Counted from the stretch's first letter, positions 10,750 to 21,176 are shown. The stretch: DNA of 64,000 nucleotides from Bemisia tabaci (GCF_918797505.1 NC_092796.1:32188098-32252097), one strand, 5' to 3'. The notes: generated by a model not told the origin, from the sequence alone. Program-made: numbers and translations.

Positions 10750-11357
10750 TACAGCCGTAGAGGTTGGTATAACGTCATAGTTGCATCGATCGCCTAAACA
10801 CTCAGTTCTGAGAACTAAGGAATTTTTCGCTAAAAGAGCGTATCAGACCTCCAATGCCGCTAAGATTGCGCAACGTATAGTTATCTAGTTGTAAGTGACT
10901 TGTCCGACAGTTCTCCTATGAATTTTTCCAGGAATCTGCTCTGAATTTTTCCCTTAATCTGCTCTAAGTTTTTTCTCACCATTGCAGGAGTGTACTGTAC
11001 ATTCCGAGGCTTTTTTCCTAGGGGCATTTATCCTAAATTCGATTTTAAAAAACAACATAGGTACCTACTTCACAAGTTAAAGTTGTGGCCGCAGACATTA
11101 GTGGAGCTTCATTCTCTTCCTTGTATTGAGGGTAGAGAAGGCTCAGATTGTGCTTTCTCCTGTTCACGCGCTTATATTCGGCTCGCTCAGGAAATTTTAC
11201 ACTTTCTGAAACATTTCCCTCTGCTCTACTCATGTTTACGTTTTAATTATTATTGTATTATTGGGACAAACACCCTCAGGAAAAAAGCCAGTGGGACATC
11301 TCACTCGTAGGACTTACTGTAATGGGATAAAAAACGAGTAGGAATAAAAAAGTATTG

Positions 11358-11627
11358 TACGAAGAAAAAAACTTCGTGCATGGGACCCGAAGTTGAGGTC
11401 ATATGGATCTCTGAAGTTTTCTGATCACGCATCTGAAAACTTGAGGTCAAGCTGCCGAAGTTCGGGTCAGACATCGAGGCACTTCAGTACGTACCGGAGT
11501 ACTTCAGATGTGTGACCCGAACTTCGACAGCTGGACCTCAGTTTTTAGATACGTGATCCGAAAACTTCAGAGATCCATATGACCTCGCAACTTCGGGTCC
11601 CTCGCACGAAGTTTTTTTTTCTCCGTG
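11358..11627. mobile_element. Long hairpin MITE (about 270 bp)
   Basis: Almost the whole stretch folds back. GGACCCGAAGTTGAGGTCAT and GATCTCTGAAGTTTTCTGATCA on the left pair with TGATCCGAAAACTTCAGAGATC and ATGACCTCGCAACTTCGGGTCC on the right, around a centre CAGTACGTACCGGAGTAC. Tips are ACGAAGAAAAAAACTTCGTG and CACGAAGTTTTTTTTTC. Confidence 0.75.
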
Positions 11628-11644
11628 TGGGAAAACCTGATGTA

Positions 11645-11848
11645 CACTGAAAAAAAAAGATTGGTAGAATTTACCATTCCTTCACGCCGAATTTCACACA
11701 GGGTCAATTCAGAGTCAATTCTGCCAGAAATAAGGTAAACGTCACTGTACACGGTACAGGTAACCTCTGGCAGAATCGACTTTGAGTTCACGCAATGTAA
11801 AATACAGCGGGAAGGAATGGTAAATTCTACCAATCTTTTTTTTCAGTG
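11645..11848. mobile_element. TIR element of the CACTGAAAA family, 204-bp hairpin form
   Basis: Starts CACTGAAAAAAAAGATTGG and ends CCAATCTTTTTTTTCAGTG, perfect inverted repeats that continue through TAGAATTTACCATTCC. Flanked by TA on both sides (11,643-11,644; 11,849-11,850). Shares only the tips with the 415/417-bp copies, so it is a separate subfamily. Confidence 0.8.
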
Positions 11849-12113
11849 TACAAGAAAAAAATTTAGGAAAAATGACCTTGCACCAACTTTTCGATGCCAA
11901 GGTCTATCTCCTCGGATGGAAGTATATGGTGAATTAAGAGAGTCAAGTCTAAGTCGAAACTAAGTCGAGACTCAGCCGTGGGGAGGGACGCATGCCAATG
12001 CAAAATGAGGTTTGCAGGGCGGAAGAGAGCTTATATCTGTGACTAATGCGATAACATTTCACATAAAAGCAGATCAGATACAACGAGGCCGAACCCCGGA
12101 TATCAAAACCCCT

Positions 12114-12277
12114 CGGGGGCGCGGCGTGAATGATCGATTATCGATATTTCCCCATTTGAAGCTACGGCAAAGAATCGATTATTAAGGCGTTCGTTGCGAA
12201 CACCCTGTTTTTCGATAATTTTCCATAGGTTTAAATGGCGGATCGATCGATATATCGCAAAGCACGCCACGCCACTG
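12114..12277. mobile_element. hAT-type foldback MITE, family A, copy 2 (164 bp)
   Basis: Right end CACGCCACGCCACTG, left end CGGGGGCGCGGCGTG, with the standard core (AAGAATCGATTATTAAGG, GCGAACACCCTGTTT, CCATAGGTTTAAATGG). Flanks AAACCCCT and AAACCCGC agree at 6 of 8 positions, so the target duplication is eroded. Confidence 0.8.
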
Positions 12278-12673
12278 AAACCCGCGGAAAAGCATCGAGA
12301 ATCGCAAATCGATCTCCGCCGTAAGGACCCGGGCAGAAGATCGAAATCGAAGATCGATCTCTCGATGGAGTCTCGACGGGGGAGTCGTCGGGCTGCGAGC
12401 ATACATTACCGAAACGAGGTTTTTTGCTCGGCTGAGTCTAATGAGAAATGCGGGCTCGTGCGTCGGGTCCTAGACGGCGCGGCGACCCAAATTGGGTGCT
12501 CCGACAGCGACAACCGACAATGGAAATTGGAAAAGGAAATGTCTTTTTCTCGGCATCTGCCGGGCATACAAATTCAATTCTTCCGGCTCGCGAGCCGCGG
12601 CGCTGTCCCGCGGCAATCTTGACTCCGCGAATCGATACGAACTGTTGATTCCCGACCGCGCCGCCCCGCCCCG
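12278..12673. other. CpG-rich unique stretch between two transposons; no gene assigned
   Basis: GC-rich with many CG dinucleotides and overlapping open frames on both strands. None contains a recognisable domain or a convincing set of splice sites. It could be a promoter or first exon of an unidentified gene. Confidence 0.3.
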
Positions 12674-13432
12674 CAGTGGATCCAGTCGATTGGAGGGGTC
12701 GGACAAAATTCGGAAACTTTAAAAGCTCATAACTCCGTTTAAACAAAACTTTGAGGCTCTGAAAGTGGTTCCATCGGTTTCCTCGTGAAATTTTCTCCTG
12801 TCAGGACAAAATTCGGAAACTTTAAAAGCTCATAACTCCGTTTTAAAACAAACTTTGAGGCTCTGAAAGTGGTTCCATTGGTTTCCTCGTGAAATTTTCT
12901 CCTGTCAGGACAAAATTCGGAAACTTTAAAAGCTCATAACTCCGTTTAAAACAAACTTTGAGGCTCTGAAAGTGGTTCCATTGGTTTCCTCGTGAAAATT
13001 TCTCCTGTCAGCACCCCTTGCAATGGAGAATTTGCACACAAACATTTTATTGCTTCATCTAAGAATGCTTCATGAGCTGAGTTCGCAATATTTTTCATAA
13101 TTTTTTTCTGACATGGGAAATTAGAGAAAAATTGTTTTGAAAAGTGAGAAAATGTGCCGCCTTATGACGTTATCTGACGGCATTTCCCATTTAAACATGT
13201 GTATTTTAGCAGATTAGGTTATTTTGACATATTTTCTCCAATAATTGTCTAATTTAGAAACCAAGGATATCCTCGTACTCAATTTGCCAAGTAGTATCAT
13301 TTTGAAGACGAAATTCAATAAATTAAAAACACCTGCAAATTCTCTATTTAAACGTGACGAAATAAAATTTTTGCAATTTTAGTCAAAAATTTCATGTCCG
13401 ACCTCTCTAATTGACTCGATCCACTGTGCGGC
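12674..13432. mobile_element. TIR element, family H, copy 2 (about 760 bp) with terminal triplication
   Basis: Left end GCAGTGGATCCAGTCGATTG...GGTCGGACA and right end TGTCCGACCTCTCTAATTG...GATCCACTGTGC match the 235-bp element at 5,758. The sub-terminal segment is amplified to three tandem copies (see 12,701-13,010), and the right half contains unrelated AT-rich sequence. No ORF. Confidence 0.65.
12701..13010 (+). repeat. Three tandem 103-104-bp repeats inside the H element
   Basis: Units begin GGACAAAATTCGGAAAC at 12,701, 12,804 and 12,908 and end CTCCTGTCA. They differ from each other at only a few positions, for example CCATCGG versus CCATTGG. The same segment occurs once, in reverse, in the H element at 5,758-5,992. 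Confidence 0.9.
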
Positions 13433-13566
13433 CGTCACCAGGATCACATGTCCCTGCCATCGTTCTCAGGAACGAAACATTCTACTTCCCCGAACTCATT
13501 ATCCGAGCTATGGACCACTGAACACGCTACGAATTTAAGTATATTCTCATATATCCATGGCCACGG

Positions 13567-14283
13567 TGCATGGGCGGAAATATGGGGGGGGGGGGGGGGT
13601 CGGCCCCCTCTAAAAAATTTCAAGGACCCAAGCTACTATTTAGTTTTGAGGTAAAAGGCATGGGGAAGGTAATAAATATGAGCTTAATTCTGATATGATC
13701 GATCAAAGATGTCAGACGATGAAAATTTTCATTATGAAAGATGAAAGATGTCAGAACAAAGAGAGCAGCTTCAGCGGCGTGGCGTGAATTGCGATATATC
13801 GATTGTTATGCCATTTAAATCTATGATAAAGAATCGATCATGAAGGTGTTCGCTGCAGCGAACACCCTGTTTATCGATCCTTTTCCATAGGTTTAAATGG
13901 CATAACAATCGATGTATTGCAAAGCACGCCACGCCATTGAGCAGCTTCCTCCGATTACGGAACGAGGAATGTAGTTTGACTATATCCGGTTGCGGTTTTC
14001 GCGCATCTTAGCGCACTACTTGTTTTCATGAAAGTTAAATTAAGATTAATTAAATTAAAACCCACAGTATGATATGATATTTTGAAAAACAAGTCAGCAA
14101 CTTTTTTTCATCTGTAATATTCAATTCAATTTAATTTGTCATTGAGAATGACTTAAAATTGCTCTCGAGGCGTTCAAATTCCCAAAAATTTCCGGGGGAG
14201 GCCCCCGAGCCCCCCTTAGCCCAAGTTCTGTAAGGTCCTGTGCCCCCCCCTCCCTCCAGAAAATTCCTAGTTCCGCCCATGCC
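13567..14283. mobile_element. TIR element with CATGGGCGGAA ends, about 715 bp, containing a nested MITE
   Basis: GCATGGGCGGAAATA at 13,567 is inverted relative to TAGTTCCGCCCATGC ending near 14,283. Both ends are followed inward by G- or C-runs (a 16-G run at about 13,585; CCCCCCCCTCCCTCC near 14,244). The family A MITE at 13,772-13,939 sits inside with its own exact target duplication. Confidence 0.55.
13772..13939. mobile_element. hAT-type foldback MITE, family A, copy 3 (168 bp)
   Basis: Ends CAGCGGCGTGGCGTG and CACGCCACGCCATTG with an exact 8-bp duplication AGCAGCTT (13,764-13,771; 13,940-13,947). Arms pair through ATATCGATTGTTATGCCATT and its complement; the centre is GTTCGCTGCAGCGAAC, a perfect palindrome. 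Confidence 0.92.
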
Positions 14284-15368
14284 AAAGTGCGAAACTGGAG
14301 TACCTATGTATAGGGGAATATTGCCATCTCTGCTCCGCTCTCAGATTGGTTTATCAGTTTTAGGCTCCATAAAAAAATAAACCAAAAAGGTCTTTAACTA
14401 CGTAATAAGGATTAAAAAAGATTTTATCATAAGACCCAACTACACTGCTAGCACACGTGGGATTGAAAATGTTTTTAAAATGTGTCATTGATCTGAAAAC
14501 ATATCTTTGAAACATTTCAATGAAACATCTTGAAAACATATCATGTGTCCAAGCGGTTTTGAAAAGGTCTCTAAAACAACTCTATGTCACCCCTAAATTT
14601 TCTTTCACAGAAACGTCCGATAGATGTTTCCCATACCATTCCAACACATTTCAGTGAGGTATCAGCCCCATATATTCGTTGCAGAACCATTCTGGAAACA
14701 TTTCGGTGAGAGGCATGACCTAGCTCTAAAGGATTATTAGATTCATGCACGTGAAGAAAAATTAAATGAATTAAAATTAAAAACATGATTACAAATGGAA
14801 AAATAAAAATAAATGTAGAATGGAAAGTACTGTCCAAAAAATTCTAGGCATATTTCCGTTAACTATTTGCACTCTTTACTGTTCAAAAATGCAATATTTA
14901 AAATTTACTCGATACGTACTTCCAATTTTAACGCATCAACTTTAAAAGGAGAACAAAATACACTTCCAGATAATCCCGAACGTGATGACCCTTTATGATG
15001 ACGGACGATGCTGAGGAAGAGCTCAAATTAATTACGGATCTAGGTAGGCGTGAGGTCTCGCGAGGGGGGGAGGGGGAGGGGGGAGGGTCGCCATCGCCCC
15101 CCCCCCCCTCCCGTGAATACGATCACATAACACGATGTGAGCTTTGGAGCACGAGCGCATCGTTATGCTTTCGGAGCAGGATCAAAGCTCGGCCGTCGAA
15201 GCCGGTAATCTTCTTCTTCATTTACAAACGGCACATTAGCCCCCCACCCTACTCTCCCCTCCCCCTCCCCCTACCCCACACCGATCCCCACCCCCCGCTC
15301 ATATTATGCAACAGATCGGTTTTCTCGCCAGGTGTAGCGTTGCCGCTTTCACGAAATTAGCGATTGCT
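14284..15368. other. No gene recognised
   Basis: AT-rich stretch with repeated GAAACAT motifs around 14,480-14,700, then a G-run/C-run segment at 15,064-15,110. A short open frame from 14,995 (MMTDDAEEELKLITDLG) ends at a possible donor but has no identifiable continuation. Confidence 0.3.
15064..15112. repeat. G-run/C-run tract
   Basis: Runs of 5-7 G separated by A are followed within 20 bp by a run of 12 C. The tract could form a G-quadruplex or hairpin. Confidence 0.6.
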
Positions 15369-15776
15369 CACGGAGAAAACAACTTAGCGCTGAGCAGTAA
15401 CATTCTAGGTAAAGTATAGCGCCAACTACAGGCATCCGAGTAGCATATTTTTCAACGGAAAAATTGCGATATTTTGAGATTGAAGAGCGATTTTTCAGAA
15501 GTTTTTGGCGATAAAGTCGCGCTAGAACTTATGAGCAATTATTCTGAATCTTGTCGCAAGTTTGACTCGCGTTTGTAAAATCGCGTGCGAAAAAATCGAA
15601 ATTTTACCTCAATTCATCACGTTCGATAATTCCTCGATAAATCGCCGTTTTTTTGATAAATCCGATTTTGTTGCAAATATATGCGATGAAACTGTTCAGC
15701 CGCACTGCGTATTTTCGGCGCTATTAGTACTATATGTTAGGGACTCAGGGCTCAGCGCTAAGTTGTTTTTTCCGTG
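15369..15776. mobile_element. TIR element with CACGGARAAAACAACTTAGCGC ends, 408 bp
   Basis: Left CACGGAGAAAACAACTTAGC (then GCTGAGC) and right GCTCAGCGCTAAGTTGTTTT...CCGTG are inverted repeats of about 55 bp reaching the GCGCC / GGCGC motif. The target duplication is not evident. Non-coding. Confidence 0.7.
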
Positions 15777-16414
15777 TAAGCGTGCTTCCTTTTTCTTTTC
15801 TTTCTTTCTTCCCTTTTCCTGCCTCCTTTTTTTCGGGCGAAGGGGGGGGGGGCAGAAGTATACTTCCCCCTAAGCGGACCTTTTGGATCCGCCTAGGTTA
15901 CAGTGTTCACGTAGTAGGTAGAGATGGGTCAGGAGTCGGATGTGGAAGTCCCGAATATGGAAGCTCCTACCATTGCCGAGATACCAATAGAGGCCCCCTT
16001 TCATCTCCGGCTACCAATGAGAATAAATCGATATGAATCGCTTTTCCGTGACGTAACACTAATAGCGTCTATCGTGGGTGCGTAATTAGGGCAATACGAT
16101 CGACACAAGTTGGAGCACAAAAACAGGGCGCTATACGTGATGGCGTGGTACCGGTAATCCGAACCTTCACTCTCATGAAATCTCGGCGGAGCTTTGTAAT
16201 TTTCCTGGGTTCCTCATGTTGTCGCTCCTTTGACCCGAGGGTTTATCTCGATTTTCACGTGAGCCCTGGAGAGCAGGGAGCTATATGGATAACAGGACCC
16301 ATCCCAAAATAGAATTACGCTCTGATGTCATGGGAGTGACGAGTGTGTGCCACACAATGCGTCCACGTAAATGTTGCCACGTCGCTTATTGGGTTCTCCG
16401 CTTGGAGTTGGTCC

Positions 16415-16640
16415 TGATGGTTGATAATTGGAATCAATAGACAAAGCGATAGACAAAGAAGAGGTAGGGAAAACAGAGAGACTCTATTGGTTGAAACGGG
16501 CGGTTGTTATATAGACTAAGGGGGAAATGTTGAACTGACAAGGGTCCCTCGTGGGCTGCTGTTGGTCTCCCGCCTTTTGTCCATTGGAATCACCTGCTTC
16601 CACCAATAGGATCGCTCCATTTTCCATGTGTCTTTTATGT
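16415..16640 (-). mobile_element. MITE, family D, copy 3 (reverse orientation, incomplete right end)
   Basis: Left part TTGATAATTGGAATCAATAG followed by ACAAAGCGATAGACAAAG; inner inverted motifs ACTCTATTGGTTGAAACGG and CACCAATAGGATCGCTCC. The terminal AATAATCAGCC is not present at the right, so the element is truncated or diverged there. Confidence 0.65.
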
Positions 16641-16917
16641 CTGTTGCTTCCAGGGACCGGCATGGGGACGAGGAGGCGATCGCCTCTTAACAATTTGCCG
16701 CGGAGGTCCTGAAAGGACCCCCGCGGCGATTTCTTTTGAGTCATTGTTTTTCCCCGTAATGTTGTAATTTATCAATATTTTTCAGTCACTACAAGGCGAA
16801 ATCCTTGAAAAATTGTCTTTAAGTGACGTAAAAGGTCGCTTTTTTTCGCCCAATGGAACAATTTTTAAAACCTTAAGGTTTTGATTTAACCAAGTTAAAT
16901 GAAGTTTCCAAATTTTG

Positions 16918-16953
16918 TTCGACCTCTCCCACTGGCTCGATCTATTGTGCGTC
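16918..16953. repeat. Single H-family terminal repeat
   Basis: TTCGACCTCTCCCACTGGCTCG followed by ATCTATTGTGC matches the end of the H elements at 5,758 and 12,674. No partner end was found within the preceding 700 bp. Confidence 0.5.
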
Positions 16954-17114
16954 GCTTGATCATGTAGACAGCCACCGCTGCGGCGCCCACGAGGATGGTG
17001 AGCCACACTCCTGCCAACAGTGCCAACATCTTGGAGTGCACCGAGTGAAGATGAACTCGAGTCGCCAGAAAATTCGACGAGCCCATATTCCACAGTCCTG
17101 GCGGATACACACAA
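16954..17114 (-). CDS. Possible exon with one transmembrane segment (unidentified gene fragment)
   Basis: A minus-strand open stretch starts at a plausible acceptor (TTGTTGCAG|TTGTGTG, exon from 17,114). It encodes a membrane-anchor-like sequence with MLALLAGVWLTILVGAAAVA followed by a YMIKRR stop-transfer cluster. It is preceded by a short extracellular-looking stretch (PPGLWNMGSSNFLATRVHLH). The frame then runs straight into an H-family terminal repeat, so the gene may be broken or the exon may end there. It is more GC-rich than its surroundings. No family was recognised and no neighbouring exons were found. It could be a chance ORF or a relic. Confidence 0.3.
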
Positions 17115-17179
17115 CTGCAACAAAAAATTCCAGTCCATCATTCATCTGTGCACATTTACTTTGTTTACGGCGCAGGGAT

Positions 17180-17275
17180 ACAACTATTCGTGCTTGATGG
17201 ATGTCCGTGTTGTATCAGCAAAATTGAAGGCGCGATGGAACGAGGTGTGAGCTTGCGATGCTCTGTTCTATGCTG
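17180..17275 (+). repeat. Dispersed GATGGATGTCCGTRTTG unit
   Basis: CTATTCGTGCTTGATGGATG..., AAAATTGAAGGCG and GAGGTGTGAGCTTGCGATGC match the sequence at 27,920-28,025. Part of the unit recurs at about 28,380 and 28,495. Confidence 0.6.
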
Positions 17276-18349
17276 CCGATGAATTGTCGCTTTGATTGGG
17301 GAGAGAAGTTTTAAAAATAGACTCAATAGCGTCTTTCCTATTTCCGGCTGTCGTGATAATTGATTTTTTTCTTCTTTTTTTCAATTTATATGTCTTATTC
17401 TTTTGAGATTTTCCAAAGCGTGTAAAAAGTTTATTTATCCATCAATAATTATGATTTAAAGTTGTTTCTCATTCTGGGGCTCATTAGTTTATGTGCAGTG
17501 AATACCAAGAGTCTACGTTACTTGGTTTTTTCAAAAAAAGCCTAAGAATGGGGCGCGCTGATTTAAAATATGCATATATAAGCAGAATCAAGCGAATTGA
17601 TTCGAGGATGGCTGAGCAGGTCGGCACTCTCGAAATGAGAATTTAACTCCTCCGTTTTGTTCAAAACGTTGCTTTGACAGATCTATAACCTCGATTATAC
17701 TTTTCAAAAGTTGGTACCCGTGCTCTGATAGTGCTGTTCATCTGACAACATTGTCAGTGTCAGCTGATAAAATGTATATTTTCACAGTGCAATCTGTGTA
17801 AGTGCAATCTGTGATGAGCCTCGAGACTCATTAGACCATTAGCTAAACGTGGCTCATACAGGAATCCACTTACCCCTCTCTTTCCCACGCTCCTGCTCAC
17901 TGCGTCGGCGTCTCGACGAACAATAGCTAATGACGGTTGCCAAGCGATGCCGGGATCCTCAGCCCCTCGCCCAATTACTTACGCTTCATTAACCATTTCA
18001 CCGTCACGCTAGGATTCGTCCAATTTTCAAAAAAAATTGTTTCGCGAGTTTTTAGCAATTTTTTCCTTACTCTCCGTTAAAACACGAATTAAAAGAGGTC
18101 TCATTCATAAAAATCGGCCAAATAGAAGAGAAGTTACAGTATTCGAAATCCGAAGAAATCAACAAAACTTCTCCAAACAAAAAATAAAATGAAGGGGAGG
18201 GGGGGAATGTATAAATTACAATTTAATATGATTGACCTCAGAATGTGACAAGCAATTCAATTATAAAAAGGAGAAAAAATTGAGTGAAATTACAAAAAAT
18301 TAGCCTCTTGCAAGGGGCTTCCTTGTATGAGTTTTGACCTGAAGACAAG
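17276..18349. other. No gene recognised
   Basis: AT-rich with only short ORFs and no repeat boundary found. Confidence 0.35.
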
Positions 18350-18350
18350 T

Positions 18351-19103
18351 AAATCCCGTTATATTATTAAAACGAAATTGACTCCATAGTTTAATGCCTT
18401 AGTTTCTTGAATACGATTATTTTAAGCACTCGATTTATATCAGCAATTTTACCCATGAGGTGATTTCCTGAGAGCTGATAATATCACGAATTTCTCATAG
18501 AGCCCTTCAAAAATGGCTTGCTTTTTGGGCAGCCGATTCGGCCATCAAACCGAGGTTTAAATGGAAGCTGATAATAACACAAAGCTCTGAGAACAATTTT
18601 AAGATGAGAATAGGAACGGTTTGTAAATAACGAGGAGAGGCGGGCATTCTGTTCAGCATATCGATACATAAGTATTTTCACACGTAGAATTCAATTTTCA
18701 CGTCAGGGAGTCGACATATTTTGATTTTTTCGATTTTATACGGGAAATTTATGGTTTTTCGGGATTGAAATTACTTACAATTGTTTCATGAAAAATGAAT
18801 GCACCCAAAATGACTATAGCATTTTGACTTTCACATACCTACGTGCACTCACTAAATTGATTGGTAAATTCAAAGAGTGGGTACATCGACCTGGTATATC
18901 AAGTTTCTGCGATTTTTTACGGCAAATCGGTAGATTTTCGGGATGTTGGATTGCTTACTTTCAATTCATGAATGAATAAAGCATGGACATGGTTGAGCTT
19001 CTTTGCATGAAAAGACGTTTAAAATAACAAAATCAAGACATATTTAATACAATTGCATTTATATCGAGTCAATTTCTTTTCAATAATATAACGGGATTTA
19101 TAA
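18351..19103. mobile_element. TIR element with TAAATCCCGTTATATTATT ends, about 750 bp
   Basis: TAAATCCCGTTATATTATTA at 18,351 followed by AAACGAAATTGACTC is the inverted match of GAGTCAATTTCTTTTCAATA and ATATAACGGGATTTATA ending near 19,103. The interior contains two diverged copies of a segment of about 170 bp (18,705 and 18,880) with TTTTCGGGAT and TTCATGAA. No transposase is seen. Confidence 0.65.
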
Positions 19104-19791
19104 TACCGGTGATTTGGGTATTTTAGCCCCAAAATACCTTTAAATCGACTTTATCTTCTAGGAATTCGACAGAATTTTTCCTTTCTTCGCTTAAATTTTT
19201 CCGTACCACTTTTCTTCAAGAATCTGATAAGATTTTGCTTGAGGCGGATCAAAAAACTTAAATTTGTTCGAATAGCTTTCTAGATTCACAATACACGGTC
19301 TCGTCAAGGTGCGTCGTTGACCTTGCAGTGTTGGATCGTGAATTCTCTTGTTGTGCTGCTTGCCTTTTTTGAAATCTCTGTAAATGAAAACTAAAGGGGT
19401 TGATATGTGCGAGTTAATGACGCGCCTTATCAACACATTGTGTTGGAGTTCACTGCTTGTTTTAAGATGTATTCGTGACCTACGTCTAAAGTTCGAATGC
19501 ACCGGCTTCATAAAACCCGCGGGGCACGTTTTTTCAGCGATTCTCGGGTCAGTTTGCCTCGGCTTTGGCATCTGAGGGTTATATTTCATTATTTGGCGGA
19601 ATCTTAGCACCTATATTATTGCTTGTAACCGGACTTGTAAGTAAACTATTAGTTCAATAAACATTGCAAAAGAAAAAAAAACTATTGGACAAACTTCAGA
19701 AATGGACCATAAAAACATTGGACCGAACAAAATTGGGTAAAGTGTCTGGCCACCCGTCATTTTGCAATTAGGAACCACAATTTCTGGCTCA

Positions 19792-20375
19792 CAGTGGCGT
19801 GGCGTGAATTGCGATGTATCGATTGTTATGCCACTTGAACCTATGGTAAAGAATCGATTATTAAGGTGTTCGCTGCGAACACACTGAAAAAAAATTCTCG
19901 GCGTTTTTACCAAGGTCCGCTGGTACCTTTACCATCACACTTTTTTTACCAATTATTGGTAATTTTACCAAGACAGACTGGTAAACTTACCAAAAAACCG
20001 GTATTTTTACTGGGTTTTTTTTCAGGTAAGAATACCACTTTTATTGGTAATCGATTCCCGGTAACTTTGCCATTTTATCTCGGAAATTTTACCACAGTCG
20101 ATAAAAAATATTGGCGTTTTTACCAAGGTCCAGTAAAATTACCGAGAAAGTTCGATAATTTTACCGAGATTTCTTGGTAAAATTACCAATTCCATAAATG
20201 GTAATTTTACCAAGAAAAAACTGGGATCAAATAGAACACTGAATTCTTGGTAATTTTACCCTTTTCTTAGTAAATACACAAATATTTTTTTTTCAGTGCA
20301 CCCTGTTCATCGATCCTTTTCCATAGGTTTATATGACAGACCAATCGATATATCGCAAAGCACGCCGCGCCATTG
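19792..20375. mobile_element. hAT-type foldback MITE, family A, copy 4, carrying an inner insertion
   Basis: Ends CAGTGGCGTGGCGTG and CACGCCGCGCCATTG with an exact 8-bp duplication CTGGCTCA (19,784-19,791; 20,376-20,383). Without the 417-bp insert at 19,882-20,298 and its CA duplication it would be about 165 bp, as in the other copies. Confidence 0.9.
19882..20298. mobile_element. TIR element of the CACTGAAAA family, 417 bp, innermost layer
   Basis: Starts CACTGAAAAAAAATTCTCGG and ends TTTTTTTTTCAGTG, flanked by CA on both sides (19,880-19,881; 20,299-20,300). The host MITE core GAACACCCTG is restored when it is removed. Nearly identical to the element at 6,826-7,240. Confidence 0.88.
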
Positions 20376-20783
20376 CTGGCTCAGTTTAGAAACAACGCAT
20401 ATTAGTTTCTGTATGCTTGAACATTGACCCAGCCACGGCGGCGAGGAGAGCGGAGACAGCGGGTTTTCCTCCTTTGTAATGAGTCAAAATTCACCGGTCT
20501 GTCCACGCAGCTAGGCTGTCAAGTTACCTGCTAAAATGTGTATTTACATGGGTTTAAAGAGGGGAAAGCACTGATGTTATTTAGCAAAATCTGGCAAAAA
20601 TGCCGCGGAGCGCCGAGCTGTCTCCGAGAGGAATTCCCGCTAATGAGCAGCGGTGTGGATGCATCAGGGGATGAGCATTGAGCAGACAGAGTGGCGCTCG
20701 GGCGGAATCCGTTCTTCCACCCTTAGCCCCGTTATTCGCCACTTCACACATATCTTTCTACTTGTACGGCGAAACACCGCATC

Positions 20784-21168
20784 TAGAGTACCTGTATAGC
20801 GAGAGTATGGACAGATGTGAAACTCCGAAAGTCCATCAGGCCTTCACCGATGCTTCTGCGAATAAAGTTAGGGCCCAGAAATGCAGCCAACCTATGAATT
20901 TCAATTATCCAGAACGATTTACTAATACTATTGTTACGAACCGTCGTTTATTAAGCACGTGTTTGACTCAGTTTTTGCATAAATTTACTCAATTTTGCGG
21001 AAGAACGCTCATTTATGTACATTCTTGGCCATCTTGGTTAGAATTGGAACCTGCAGACTGGCAGTGAAATTTTGTGCGTTAGAAGTTGGTTAGAAGGGTG
21101 GCTGCACTTTTGGGCCCTAAGCCCTCCATGAAGCGATCTGTCCATACTCTCGCTATACAGGTACTCTA
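20784..21168. mobile_element. Non-autonomous hAT element, 385 bp
   Basis: Ends TAGAGTACCTGTATAGCGAG and CTCGCTATACAGGTACTCTA (inverted repeats of about 33 bp), flanked by an exact 8-bp duplication ACCGCATC (20,776-20,783; 21,169-21,176). Inner arms GGGCCCAGAAATGCAGCC and GGCTGCACTTTTGGGCCC also pair. The ORFs crossing it are artefacts. Confidence 0.92.
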
Positions 21169-21176
21169 ACCGCATC

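Larger units (their letters stand above)
19681..20420. mobile_element. C-family repeat interrupted by family A MITE (outermost layer of a nest)
   Basis: ATTTTGCAATTAGGAACCAC (from about 19,759) then AATTTCTGGCTCA is split at 19,791 and resumes at 20,376 with CTGGCTCAGTTTAGAAACAA. The same terminal sequence forms both arms of the hairpin at 49,500-49,654. Only one end is preserved here, and the limits are approximate. Confidence 0.6.

Noticed and set aside
14995..15360. Plus-strand ORF starting MMTDDAEEELKLITDLG
   Set aside because: The first residues look protein-like and precede a possible donor, but the rest is G/C-run translation and no downstream exon was found.
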